Source of the DNA: JBKGYG01 sp046546235
GTDB taxonomy: Bacteria; Bacillota; Clostridia; Lachnospirales; DSM-24629
NCBI GenBank assembly: GCA_046546235.1
Contig: JBKGYG010000012.1
Span: 1 to 33,894, forward strand
Length of the DNA: 33,894 nucleotides
Reading direction: 5' to 3'
Shown here: positions 7,814 through 16,553 of the stretch, piece after piece
How positions within the stretch are numbered: the stretch's first letter is position 1
How the letters are laid out: each line of letters opens with the position of its first letter
The notes under the pieces: model-generated
Seen by the model: only the letters and a program-made list of their open reading frames with translations
What the model was told of the DNA's origin: nothing
The model's database searches: none
Program-made: the position numbers and the translations under genes

Positions 7814-9685
7814 ATGTTTTTCAAGAGTAAAAAATTTATAGTTAGTGTGGTAATGTTATTAACAGTAATTATTATAATAGGATGTGATAAAGATGTCGAA
7901 AAGGAAGAAGAAGTAGATAAAGATAATAACCCATCAATTACTGAAGAAGCAAATCCTTATAAAGATGTTTTTTCATTTAATAATGACGACGAAACTAAAA
8001 ATGAGGAAAATGAAGAAACGAATAATAATAGTGAGGAAAAAGCTCAAGATAATAATTTAGAACTTGAAATTACAGAAAGTAATAGTTGGGAAAGCAATAA
8101 TGTTAGTTATAAGCAGCTAGAGTTTATAGTGAATAATAACGGAACAAAAATTATAGATAATTGGAGTGTTGAAATAAAGATAGCAGAGGGTATAAAATTA
8201 GATGATATTTGGAATGCAAAGAGTAATATTGAAAATTCTACTTTAATAATTAAAGGAGATGAAAATAATCAAAAAATCCCATCAGGTGATAATGTAACTT
8301 TTGGCTGTATAATTACAGGAGCAGATAAAGTTAATATAGATGAGGCAAAGTTATACTCAGAAGGGGAAACAATAAATGGTAATACTGAACAAAATAATAA
8401 TACTAATCAGAATGATACAGACAGTAATACCAATGAATATGTTCAACCAGAAATAGTTTCACCTAAAGATGTACCTGAACCAACAACAGATGATTGGCTA
8501 TATGTAAAAGGTAATAAGATTGTAGATAAAAATGGGAAAGAAGTATGGATTACAGGAGTTAATTGGTTTGGATATAATACAGGAACTAACACATTTGACG
8601 GATTATGGGCAGCGGACCTTAATAAATCATTAGCAGCAATTGCTGATAGAGGATTTAATATGTTAAGAGTGCCCATTTCTAGTGAATTAATTTTAGAATG
8701 GGCTTCTGGGAATCCTCCAAGTGCTAATTTTAATAACGCTACTAATGATTATCTTGTAGGTATGGATAGTTTACAGATATTTGATTATGTTGTAGGTCAA
8801 TGTAGAGCAAATGGTATAAAAATAATGATTGATATACATTCTGCAAAAACTGATCCAATGGGACATATGGAACCTATGTGGTATGAAGGTGATATTACTG
8901 AACAAGACTATTTGGATTCATTATCTTGGATAGCTGAAAGGTATAAAAAAGATGATACAATAATAGCATATGATTTAAAAAATGAACCACATGGTAAACC
9001 TAATGAATCTCCTAGGGCAATATGGAATGACTCAAAAAGCCCTGATAATTGGAAGTATGTTGCAGAGAAAGCAGCAAAGGCAGTATTATCAAAAAATTCA
9101 AACGCTTTAGTTTTGGTTGAAGGAATAGAAATTTATCCAATAGATATAAAAGAAAATGGAGATTATTCATCCACAAATAGTAAAGATTATTACTTTAATT
9201 GGTGGGGAGGGAATTTAAGAGGAGTGAAAGACTTTCCAATTGATTTAGGCAAGTATCAAAACAAATTGGTATATTCACCCCATGATTATGGACCAACTGT
9301 ACATTTGCAACCTTGGTTTGAAGGAGGATATACATTTAATAGTCTTTATGAGGATTGCTGGAAAGATAATTGGATGTATATATATGAAGATGAAATATCA
9401 CCACTACTTATTGGTGAATGGGGAGGTTTTATGGAAGATCCTAACCTTAAATGGATGACTTATATGAGAAAGCTAATTATTGATAACAAACTCCATCACA
9501 CATTTTGGTGTTTTAATTCTAACTCTGGAGATACAGGAGGTTTGGTTTTAGGAGATTTTACTACTTGGGATGAGGAAAAATATGAGTTTGTAAAAGAATC
9601 GCTTTGGCAAAAAGAAGGTAAATTCGTAGGTTTAGATCAGGAAATACCTCTAGGCAAAAATGGTATCTCATTAAGTGAATACTAA
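7814..9685 (+). CDS. Lipoprotein endoglucanase: CBM2-like plus GH5 (subfamily 1-like)
   Basis: A 623-aa membrane-anchored beta-1,4-glucanase. Residues 1-24 form a lipoprotein signal peptide ending in the lipobox IIIGC (C24). A Glu/Asn-rich spacer runs to about 80, a CBM2-like domain covers about 82-185 (NWSVEIKI, KIPSGDNVTFGCII), and an Asn/Thr linker to about 222. The catalytic GH5 domain (226-610) starts LYVKGNKIVDKNGKEVWITG and has NWFGYNTGTNTFDGLW, which recalls subfamily GH5_1. The acid/base is E391 in LKNEP and the nucleophile E535 in IGEWGG. The ribosome binding site is ACGGAGGGG. It lies only 36 bases after the racemase, so it may be read from the same transcript although no functional link is obvious. 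Active on cellulose or a related glucan by family. Confidence 0.9.
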   Translation: MFFKSKKFIVSVVMLLTVIIIIGCDKDVEKEEEVDKDNNPSITEEANPYKDVFSFNNDDETKNEENEETNNNSEEKAQDNNLELEITESNSWESNNVSYKQLEFIVNNNGTKIIDNWSVEIKIAEGIKLDDIWNAKSNIENSTLIIKGDENNQKIPSGDNVTFGCIITGADKVNIDEAKLYSEGETINGNTEQNNNTNQNDTDSNTNEYVQPEIVSPKDVPEPTTDDWLYVKGNKIVDKNGKEVWITGVNWFGYNTGTNTFDGLWAADLNKSLAAIADRGFNMLRVPISSELILEWASGNPPSANFNNATNDYLVGMDSLQIFDYVVGQCRANGIKIMIDIHSAKTDPMGHMEPMWYEGDITEQDYLDSLSWIAERYKKDDTIIAYDLKNEPHGKPNESPRAIWNDSKSPDNWKYVAEKAAKAVLSKNSNALVLVEGIEIYPIDIKENGDYSSTNSKDYYFNWWGGNLRGVKDFPIDLGKYQNKLVYSPHDYGPTVHLQPWFEGGYTFNSLYEDCWKDNWMYIYEDEISPLLIGEWGGFMEDPNLKWMTYMRKLIIDNKLHHTFWCFNSNSGDTGGLVLGDFTTWDEEKYEFVKESLWQKEGKFVGLDQEIPLGKNGISLSEY

Positions 9686-9715
9686 ATTATACAGGGGCAG
9701 TTCACAAATCAATCA

Positions 9716-9809
9716 AGACTAGTGAAAAAAGCATGTTTTTATTATCATGAATGTATATATATTAACCACATTCTTAATTATAAGTTAAGAAGGACTTTTT
9801 CACTGGTCT
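9716..9809. repeat. 94-bp inverted-repeat element after the cellulase gene (copy 2)
   Basis: AGACTAGTGAAAAA (9716-9729) pairs with TTTTTCACTGGTCT (9796-9809), 14 bp with one T-G. Inside, TTCTTAA (9771-9777) pairs with TTAAGAA (9785-9791) and two CATG blocks flank a T-rich loop. The 3' arm is followed by CGAATTCCTTT. It could be a terminator-like structure for the upstream operon or a small non-coding mobile element. The rest of the 9686-9976 gap holds nothing I can name. Confidence 0.5.
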
Positions 9810-9976
9810 CGAATTCCTTTGGTTTTGTTTATTAATAATAGTGAAATAAACTAAAAAATGTAGTAAAATTACTTAATAGCAATAGAATATGTAATTGAAA
9901 GGAGCGAATAGAGAATAATAAGGATATAAATTCAAATAATAACTTGTAAGGGACAGAATATAAAGGAGCTAGAAAA

Positions 9977-11308
9977 ATGAAAACTTTATCAAAAAAATAT
10001 GGAATATGGACATCAATAGCTATGGTTGTTGGTGTAGTAATTGGTTCAGGAGTCTTTTTTAAGGCAGATGACGTGTTAACTTTAACTAATGGTAATTTAC
10101 TAACTGCATTATTAGCTTGGGTAATAGGTGCTTTTTCGATGATTTTTGGGGCACTAGTATTTGCAGAATTTGCGCAGCATATACAAAAAGCAAATGGTGT
10201 AGTTGATTACTCTGAAGAAGCTTATGGGAAAAAATTTGGATATTTAATAGGATGGTTTAAAGGAACAGTTTATTATCCACCTCTTTCAGCGATTTTGGCG
10301 TGGGTATCTGGAATGTACACATTATCCTTGTTTGGCATTGCTAATTCAGAAAATCATTGGTTAACGTGGGTTCTTGGATTTATTTACTTGATTTTTGGGT
10401 ACATAATGAATTATTATGCACCTATATTAGCAGGTAAATTCCAAGTTACTACTACAGTTATAAAATTAATTCCTCTTTGTTTAATAGGAGTTATTGGGTT
10501 GATATCAGGTTTGTTTAATGGTGTATTTATTGAGAATATTGAATATAGTGCTAATACAGTAAACGAAGGGTTTGGTTCAATGGCTTCAGCAGTTGTTGCA
10601 ACAGCTTTTGCTTATGAAGGTTGGATTGTTGCAACAACTATTAATAATGAGATAAAAGATTCTAAAAAGAATTTGCCAAAAGCATTGACAATTGGGGCTT
10701 TAGTTATATTCATTGTTTATGTGGTATATTTTTTGGGACTAACTGGGGTTTTGTCTACTGAACAAATTATTAATGAGGGAAATAATTCTGTTAGTATAGC
10801 AGCTAGACAAATGTTTGGTAGTGAAGCGGCTGTATTATTAACAGCTTTTGTTGTAGTTTCTTGTTTAGGAACATTAAATGGTTTAATAATATCTTGTATA
10901 AGAACACCATATTCTTTAGCTATAAGAAATCTTGGACCAAAACCAAAACTATTAGCTAAAGTTAATGAAAAAACAGATATGCCTAAGTATTCTGTTGTTT
11001 ATGCTTTTTTAATTTCTACAGTTTATTTAGTTCTCTGGTATGGAAGTTTAAATAATTGGTTTGGAAGACATGTAGGTTTGGATGAGATACCTATTGTTTT
11101 AATTTATGCTATGTATATATTCTTATATATTTGGTATATGAAACATTTTAAGCATTTAAAAAAATGGAAAAGATTTGGAATTCCTAGTTTAGCTATAATA
11201 GGATCTTTAATAATTGTTTATGGAGGGATTCGTAATCCAAGTATTGGGATATATTTAATAATTTCACTTATAGTTATTTTATTAGGGTTATTATTTTATA
11301 GGGAGTAA
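9977..11308 (+). CDS. APC-family amino acid permease
   Basis: A 443-aa integral membrane protein of about 12 helices. The first helix carries the APC substrate-binding motif VIGSGVFF (residues 22-29), and helix 3 and 6 features (VVDYSEEAYGKKFGYLIGWF; ATAFAYEGWIV) fit the LAT/SteT-like branch of amino acid transporters and exchangers. The substrate is not readable from sequence. It lies ahead of metY on the same strand, but a 124-base gap with a candidate promoter suggests separate transcription. The start ATG has AAAGGAGC upstream. The nearest alternative, an amine exchanger, cannot be excluded. Confidence 0.88.
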   Translation: MKTLSKKYGIWTSIAMVVGVVIGSGVFFKADDVLTLTNGNLLTALLAWVIGAFSMIFGALVFAEFAQHIQKANGVVDYSEEAYGKKFGYLIGWFKGTVYYPPLSAILAWVSGMYTLSLFGIANSENHWLTWVLGFIYLIFGYIMNYYAPILAGKFQVTTTVIKLIPLCLIGVIGLISGLFNGVFIENIEYSANTVNEGFGSMASAVVATAFAYEGWIVATTINNEIKDSKKNLPKALTIGALVIFIVYVVYFLGLTGVLSTEQIINEGNNSVSIAARQMFGSEAAVLLTAFVVVSCLGTLNGLIISCIRTPYSLAIRNLGPKPKLLAKVNEKTDMPKYSVVYAFLISTVYLVLWYGSLNNWFGRHVGLDEIPIVLIYAMYIFLYIWYMKHFKHLKKWKRFGIPSLAIIGSLIIVYGGIRNPSIGIYLIISLIVILLGLLFYRE

Positions 11309-11356
11309 TTTTGTTTAGCACCCTAGTACTGCTAAATAGAGGCTATTTTTTAGTTC

Positions 11357-11386
11357 TTGAACCTTAATAAAATTTTGATGTATAAA
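11357..11386 (+). promoter_or_regulatory. Possible promoter of metY
   Basis: TTGAAC (11357-11362) and TATAAA (11381-11386) lie 18 bases apart, 46 bases before the metY ATG. Each box has one or two mismatches. There is no room for, and no sign of, a SAM riboswitch or T-box. Confidence 0.45.
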
Positions 11387-11432
11387 TTACTATAAAGTTG
11401 TAAGATGATATTTTTTTAGGAGGTATATATAA

Positions 11433-12698
11433 ATGAGAATTGAAACAAAATGTTTACACGAAGGTTATCAACCTAAAAATGGAGAGCCAAGGGCTTTGCC
11501 TATTTATCAAAGTACTACTTATACATATGATTCAACAGAGCATATTGGTAAATTGTTTGACTTAGAAGTTGAGGGACATATGTATTCACGTATATCTAAT
11601 CCAACAGTTGCTGCAGTAGAAGATAAAATTGCTGCATTAGAAGGTGGTATTGGAGCGCTTTGTACTTCATCTGGACAGGCTGCATCTTTAATAAGTCTGC
11701 TTAATATAATGAATTCAGGAGATCATTTTATTAGTGCATCGACTATATATGGAGGGACAATTAATCTTTTTGCTGTTACACTTAAGAAATTAGGTATAGA
11801 ATGCACATTTGTAGATCCTGATTTGTCTGATGAAGAAATACAAAAAGAATTTAGATCAAATACAAAAGCAGTATTTGGTGAAACTATTGCAAATCCAGCT
11901 ATTTCAGTTTTTGATATAGAGAGATTTGCAAAGATTGCACATAAGAATAGTGTTCCCCTTATAGTGGATAATACTTTTGCAACTCCTATTTTATGTAGAC
12001 CTATTGAATTTGGTGCAGATATTGTTGTCCATTCTACAACTAAATATATGGATGGACATGCAGTTCAAGTTGGTGGAGTTATTATAGATAGCGGTAAATT
12101 TGATTGGAAAAATGGTAATTATCCAGAGTTTACAATGCCAGATGAGTCATATCATGGGATAGTCTATACAGAAATATTTAAGGAAGCTGCATATATAACA
12201 AAAGCTAGAGTGCAACTTATGAGGGATTTAGGAGTATATCCACCTGCGCATGCAGCATTTCTTCTTAACTTAGGATTGGAAACGCTTTCTGTGCGAATGG
12301 AAAAACATTGTACAAATGCAGAAAAAATAGCTAATTATCTAAATGAAAGTGCAGAGGTTGAGTTTGTTAATTATCCTACTCTGAAAGGGAATAAGTATTA
12401 TGATTTAAGTAAAAAGTATCTGCCTAAAGGCTGTAGTGGAGTTATTTCTTTCTCAATTAAAGGCGGAAGAGAAAATGCTGTAAAATTTATGGATGGTTTG
12501 AAATTAGCTTCCAATGTAGTACATGTAGCAGATATTCGTACTTGTGTACTTCACCCTGCAAGTGCTACGCATAGACAACTGACAGACAAACAGCTTATTG
12601 AAGCAGGAATTACACCAGGATTAATTAGGTTGTCAGTTGGATTAGAAAGTATTGATGATATAATAGAAGATATCAGACAAGCTTTGAGGGAAATATAG
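11433..12698 (+). CDS. metY: O-acetylhomoserine sulfhydrylase (MetY)
   Basis: A cytosolic PLP enzyme of 421 aa that makes homocysteine from O-acetylhomoserine and sulfide. The fold-type-I trans-sulfuration signature is clear: YSRISNPT (51-58), SSGQAA, and the Schiff-base lysine K204 in HSTTKYMDG. The length and the MetY-type segments LGVYPPAHAAFLLNLGLETL and VVHVADIRTCVLHPASATHR favour MetY over cystathionine gamma-synthase or beta-lyase (shorter, about 380 aa). Methionine gamma-lyase activity is a possible alternative. The strong ribosome binding site TTAGGAGGTATATAT precedes the ATG, and a hairpin terminator follows. Confidence 0.9.
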   Translation: MRIETKCLHEGYQPKNGEPRALPIYQSTTYTYDSTEHIGKLFDLEVEGHMYSRISNPTVAAVEDKIAALEGGIGALCTSSGQAASLISLLNIMNSGDHFISASTIYGGTINLFAVTLKKLGIECTFVDPDLSDEEIQKEFRSNTKAVFGETIANPAISVFDIERFAKIAHKNSVPLIVDNTFATPILCRPIEFGADIVVHSTTKYMDGHAVQVGGVIIDSGKFDWKNGNYPEFTMPDESYHGIVYTEIFKEAAYITKARVQLMRDLGVYPPAHAAFLLNLGLETLSVRMEKHCTNAEKIANYLNESAEVEFVNYPTLKGNKYYDLSKKYLPKGCSGVISFSIKGGRENAVKFMDGLKLASNVVHVADIRTCVLHPASATHRQLTDKQLIEAGITPGLIRLSVGLESIDDIIEDIRQALREI

Positions 12699-12701
12699 TA
12701 A

Positions 12702-12734
12702 AGAAGCACCTAATGAAAGTAGGTGCTTCTTAAT
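12702..12734 (+). terminator. Terminator after metY
   Basis: AGAAGCACCTA (12702-12712) pairs perfectly with TAGGTGCTTCT (12720-12730), loop of 7. The following TAATAATTTT is only moderately T-rich. Confidence 0.75.
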
Positions 12735-12918
12735 AATTTTATGATTTTATTTATAGAAACATAATGAATAAACATTTCGTTATTATAATTATCTTAAACT
12801 TTTATTAAATTACGACTTGTTTACATGTATGTAATTAGCTTAATTTTGATGCTATAATAGGCGATATAATAATTAGACTAGTAAAATCGTTTTGTAAATA
12901 TTGTTAGGGGGGTTCATT

Positions 12919-14745
12919 ATGAACATGTATAAGAAAGTTATTGTTTTATTATTGAGCATTGGTTTGTTGTTGTCTAATAATTATAGTGTTTATTCAGCAG
13001 AAGGAAACAAGTTTTTGACACAGGCAGAGATTTTAAAGGAGCTTGGATTATTCGAAGGAACTAATAGTGGTTTTGAATTAGATAATATATCTAATAGAGC
13101 GGAAGCTGCAGTTATGATGGTTAGATTAATAGGTGCTAAGGATAATGCTTTGGAAGGGGCAGAGATTAACAAACATCCTTTTAATGATGTTCCAGATTGG
13201 GCAGATCCTTATGTTGCTTATCTTTATGAGAATGGATTAACAAAGGGTATCAGTAAAAATACATATGGTTCAAAAGATAAGATAACTGCAAATCAATATG
13301 CAACAATACTTTTAAGGGCATTAGGCTATAGCGATACAGAAGGGTTGTATAAATGGGATACTTCTTTGGAATTTGCAGAGTCAATTGGAATGCTAACTAA
13401 AGAAATAGTTAAGGAATTAAAAGAAACTAAAAATGAAGGTTGTTCTAGAGATTATATAGTTAAAATGTCATATGACAGTTTGTTTTCAAATATTAAAGAC
13501 ACTAATATTACGTTAATATCGTCGCTTTATAAGAATAAAACGATAAAAGAGGGTGCTATACCTAATATTTCGAAGAAAAATAAAGCTATTGCTATTTCTT
13601 TGAAAGAAGCAATCTATAACCCAAATACAGAAGTTGAAAATGGGGAAATGAGAGCTGTTTGGATTAGTTATTTAGAATTGCAGCCTATATTAGAAAATAA
13701 GAGTGAAGAGGAGTTCAGGAAAACTATTAATAAAATGTTTAATAATGTAAAGGATACAGGGCTTAATACAGTTATTGTTCAAGTTAGGCCTTTTGGGGAT
13801 GCCCTATATAGTTCGCAGTATTTTCCTTGGTCGTACATTCTTACAGGGAAGGAAGGGAGAACCCCTGGTTTTGATCCTCTTAATATTATGATTGAAGAAG
13901 CTCATAATAAAGACTTAAAAATAGAAGCCTGGATAAATCCTTATAGAGTACGTTATTCAACGTCTCAAGAATTAAGTGTTAACAGTCAAGCATCTGAGTG
14001 GTTAAATGATGATTCTAATCGAGTATTTAAATTATCAAACGGTATTTTTTATAATCCAGCAAAGGAAGATGTTCGCGAATTGATTGTTAATGGTGTTATA
14101 GAAATAGTAAAGAATTATAATATTGATGGGATACATTTTGATGATTATTTTTACCCTAGCACGGATTTAGATTATGATAGTAAGGATTATTTAAACTATG
14201 TTAATGCTGGAGGTAACTTAAGTCAAGAAGACTGGAGACGAGAAAATGTAGACAAGTTAGTAAAAGCAGTTTATAGCAATATTAAAGAAGTTAATACAAA
14301 TGTTCAATTTGGGATAAGTCCTCAAGGTAATTTAAATAACTGTTATAACGGTCAGTACATAGATGTTGAAAAATGGGTTTCAAGCAATAAATATATTGAT
14401 TATATTGCACCTCAAATATATTTTGGCTTTAATAACGAAAGTCTTCCTTATAGTCAAATTATTGAAACGTGGAATGATTTAATAAAAAGTGAATCAGTTA
14501 AGTTATATATAGGCATCGCAGCTTATAAACTTGGGACAGAAGATAAATGGGCTGGAACAGGATTAACTGAATGGATTAATGATAAAGACATATTGAAAAG
14601 AATGATCGAAGTTGCTAGAAATCAAAAGAGTTATGAAGGTTTTATGTTATTTAGATATGATTTTTTATGGAATCCATCATATAAATTAGAAAATCAGATT
14701 AAGGAAGAAATAGAGGGAATAAAAGAGATATTATCATATGATTAA
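12919..14745 (+). CDS. Secreted SLH-domain protein with GHL10 (YngK/DUF187) glycosidase-like domain
   Basis: A 608-aa exported protein. A signal peptide occupies residues 1-27 (cleavage probably after VYSA). Two SLH-type modules cover about 30-190 (RAEAAVMMVRLIGA; FNDVPDWADPYVAYLYENGLTKG), which would anchor it to pyruvylated secondary wall polymer. The C-terminal part, about 245-600, is a GHL10 TIM-barrel (MRAVWISYLELQ; NTVIVQVRPFGDALYSS; IEAWINPYRVR; DGIHFDDYFYP), a family placed near glycoside hydrolases and suspected to act on cell-wall or surface glycans. I chose ATG 12919, seven bases after TAGGGGGG; an upstream in-frame TTG at 12901 overlaps that site. It stands alone: the 200-base upstream gap has a TATAAT-like box but no good -35. 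Confidence 0.88.
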   Translation: MNMYKKVIVLLLSIGLLLSNNYSVYSAEGNKFLTQAEILKELGLFEGTNSGFELDNISNRAEAAVMMVRLIGAKDNALEGAEINKHPFNDVPDWADPYVAYLYENGLTKGISKNTYGSKDKITANQYATILLRALGYSDTEGLYKWDTSLEFAESIGMLTKEIVKELKETKNEGCSRDYIVKMSYDSLFSNIKDTNITLISSLYKNKTIKEGAIPNISKKNKAIAISLKEAIYNPNTEVENGEMRAVWISYLELQPILENKSEEEFRKTINKMFNNVKDTGLNTVIVQVRPFGDALYSSQYFPWSYILTGKEGRTPGFDPLNIMIEEAHNKDLKIEAWINPYRVRYSTSQELSVNSQASEWLNDDSNRVFKLSNGIFYNPAKEDVRELIVNGVIEIVKNYNIDGIHFDDYFYPSTDLDYDSKDYLNYVNAGGNLSQEDWRRENVDKLVKAVYSNIKEVNTNVQFGISPQGNLNNCYNGQYIDVEKWVSSNKYIDYIAPQIYFGFNNESLPYSQIIETWNDLIKSESVKLYIGIAAYKLGTEDKWAGTGLTEWINDKDILKRMIEVARNQKSYEGFMLFRYDFLWNPSYKLENQIKEEIEGIKEILSYD

Positions 14746-14852
14746 TGTAGCAACCTTACACTTAAAATTTGATAATTATTAGTGTTATAATTATTTTTAA
14801 AATATGATATAATTAAAAGAGTAATATTAAGATTTTTTAAAGGAGTGATTTT

Positions 14853-15407
14853 ATGATACCTGGTATTATTATTGGAGTTTTTATTTTATTAATTGTGTTA
14901 ATGTATAATTCGATAATTAAAAAGAAAAATCAAGTTGCAAACGCTTTTGGGGGTATGGATGTACAGTTAAAGAAGAGATATGACTTATTACCTAATCTTG
15001 TTGCAAGCGTTCAAGAGTATATGAAACATGAAAAAGAATTGTTAACTAAGGTTACTGAATTAAGATCAGCTGCAATGCAACCTAATATTACTACTAAGGA
15101 AAAAATGCAAATTAATAACGAACTTGACGGAGCTTTAAAATCTTTAAATGTAGCTATTGAAAATTATCCAGAAATCAAAAGCAATGGTAATATTATGCAT
15201 TTGCAACAAACATTATTAACAGTAGAGGAACAAATTGCAGCCTCCAGACGTTTTTACAATTCAGCAGTAACAGAATATAATAATGCAATAATGGTTTTCC
15301 CTGGGAGTTTGATATCTTCGATATTTAATTTTAAGAAAGAAGAAGTTTTTGAAGCTAGGGAAGAAGAGCGTCAGAATGTTGATGTAAAAGATTTATTTAA
15401 CCAATAG
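14853..15407 (+). CDS. lemA: LemA family protein
   Basis: A 184-aa membrane-anchored protein. One N-terminal transmembrane helix (residues about 2-22) leads into the LemA helical domain with its signature VANAFGGMDVQLKKRYDLLPNLV (given in part: VANAFGGMDVQLKKRYDLLP) and the EQIAASRRFYNSAVTEYNNAI-type helix later on. The molecular role of LemA proteins is unclear; they are often encoded beside TPM/YgcG or DUF3137 proteins. Here DUF3137 follows after 45 bases on the same strand, so the two form the usual pair. The ribosome binding site is AAAGGAGTG. Confidence 0.92.
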   Translation: MIPGIIIGVFILLIVLMYNSIIKKKNQVANAFGGMDVQLKKRYDLLPNLVASVQEYMKHEKELLTKVTELRSAAMQPNITTKEKMQINNELDGALKSLNVAIENYPEIKSNGNIMHLQQTLLTVEEQIAASRRFYNSAVTEYNNAIMVFPGSLISSIFNFKKEEVFEAREEERQNVDVKDLFNQ

Positions 15408-15452
15408 AAGATTAATACATAAAATTTTGTTTTAAATTAGGGAGAGAACTAA

Positions 15453-16418
15453 ATGAAAACGTTAGAGGATTTTGGTCATTATTTCACACAGAACATTAAA
15501 CCAGGCTTAACACATTTAGAAGAGAAACGTTTAGAAGTATTAAAGAAAAGAAAAATTTGTTTAATGTTTTTTATTCCTATTGCAGTAATTATTATATTTC
15601 TTTTAACAGTTAACATTAAGAATATAGTTTTATCTTTGTTTGTAACATTTTTTCTAGTTGCAGTAATTGGCTCATTGTTAAATCTAATTTCTAAGAATTT
15701 TAGAATAGAATTCAAACAAATAGTTATAACTAGTGTAGTTAAGTTTTTTGGAGATAAATTAGAGTATTATGCTAAGGGTCATATTAGTATATCTGATTTT
15801 GAGTACTCTAACTTATATTCACTGTGTGATAGATTTAAAGGAGAAGATTTAATTGAAGGCGCTCTTTCATATAGTGATGAAAATGAGAACGAAGTAGAGG
15901 TTAATTTTAAAATGTCTGAGTTACATGCTGAAGAAAAGCATGAACATACAGATAGTGATGGGCATAGACATACATCATACACTACTATTTTTAAAGGTGT
16001 TTTTTTAGTTGCTGAATTCCCAAAAACATTTAATTGTGATTTGTATGTATTCAATGACAAAGGGGTTTTTAATAAAATTGCTGGCAAATGGGGGACAAAA
16101 CAAGTAAAACTTGAGGATCCAGTATTTGAAAAAGAATTTGAAGCTTATTCGAATAACCAAGTTGAAGCTAGATATATATTAACACCAGAATTTATGGAAA
16201 GGTTAACAGACCTAAAAAGAAATTCTAAAGGAAGAATAAAAGTTTCTTTTAGAAATAATAAAATATATATAGGTATAAGTACATCAGAGAATATTCTTGA
16301 ACCAAATTATAAAGACAGTATAAATGACTTTAATAATATAGTTAATTATTACATGGAACTTTCTCATTATTTTGGTTTAATTGAAAGTCTTAATCTACAT
16401 AGGAAGATTTACTTATAA
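15453..16418 (+). CDS. DUF3137 membrane protein paired with LemA
   Basis: A 321-aa protein with two close transmembrane helices at about residues 34-54 and 57-80 and a large soluble C-terminal domain. The FKGVFLVAEFPK segment, the RYILTPEFMERL segment and linkage to lemA identify the DUF3137 family, whose function is not known. A loop at 158-173 holds five histidines (H158, H163, H165, H171, H173) with acidic residues between them, which could bind a metal. The start ATG follows AGGGAGAGAAC. No terminator is obvious; a new promoter starts 19 bases after the stop. Confidence 0.8.
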   Translation: MKTLEDFGHYFTQNIKPGLTHLEEKRLEVLKKRKICLMFFIPIAVIIIFLLTVNIKNIVLSLFVTFFLVAVIGSLLNLISKNFRIEFKQIVITSVVKFFGDKLEYYAKGHISISDFEYSNLYSLCDRFKGEDLIEGALSYSDENENEVEVNFKMSELHAEEKHEHTDSDGHRHTSYTTIFKGVFLVAEFPKTFNCDLYVFNDKGVFNKIAGKWGTKQVKLEDPVFEKEFEAYSNNQVEARYILTPEFMERLTDLKRNSKGRIKVSFRNNKIYIGISTSENILEPNYKDSINDFNNIVNYYMELSHYFGLIESLNLHRKIYL

Positions 16419-16436
16419 AGTTATGTTTCAGTATAT

Positions 16437-16465
16437 TTGACCTTTAACTTATAATTTATTATAAT
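16437..16465 (+). promoter_or_regulatory. Strong sigma-A promoter of the KamA-like gene
   Basis: TTGACC (16437-16442) and TATAAT (16460-16465) are 17 bases apart. An AT-rich 9-bp inverted repeat (TAATTAATT 16465-16473 with AATTAATTA 16482-16490) covers the start of transcription and could be an operator. Confidence 0.75.
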
Positions 16466-16553
16466 AATTAATTGATAAGGAAATTAATTATTACATTATT
16501 GTAGATTTGTTTATTAGTTCCTCAAAATATGAGTAAGTCTAATAAAAAATCTA

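Noticed and set aside
11314..11336. Hairpin TTTAGCA/TGCTAAA after the permease gene as a terminator
   Set aside because: Only 7 bp, and the T-run lies about 10 bases further on; not a standard terminator.
11309..11432. SAM riboswitch or T-box before metY
   Set aside because: The gap is too short and lacks the conserved S-box and T-box sequences.
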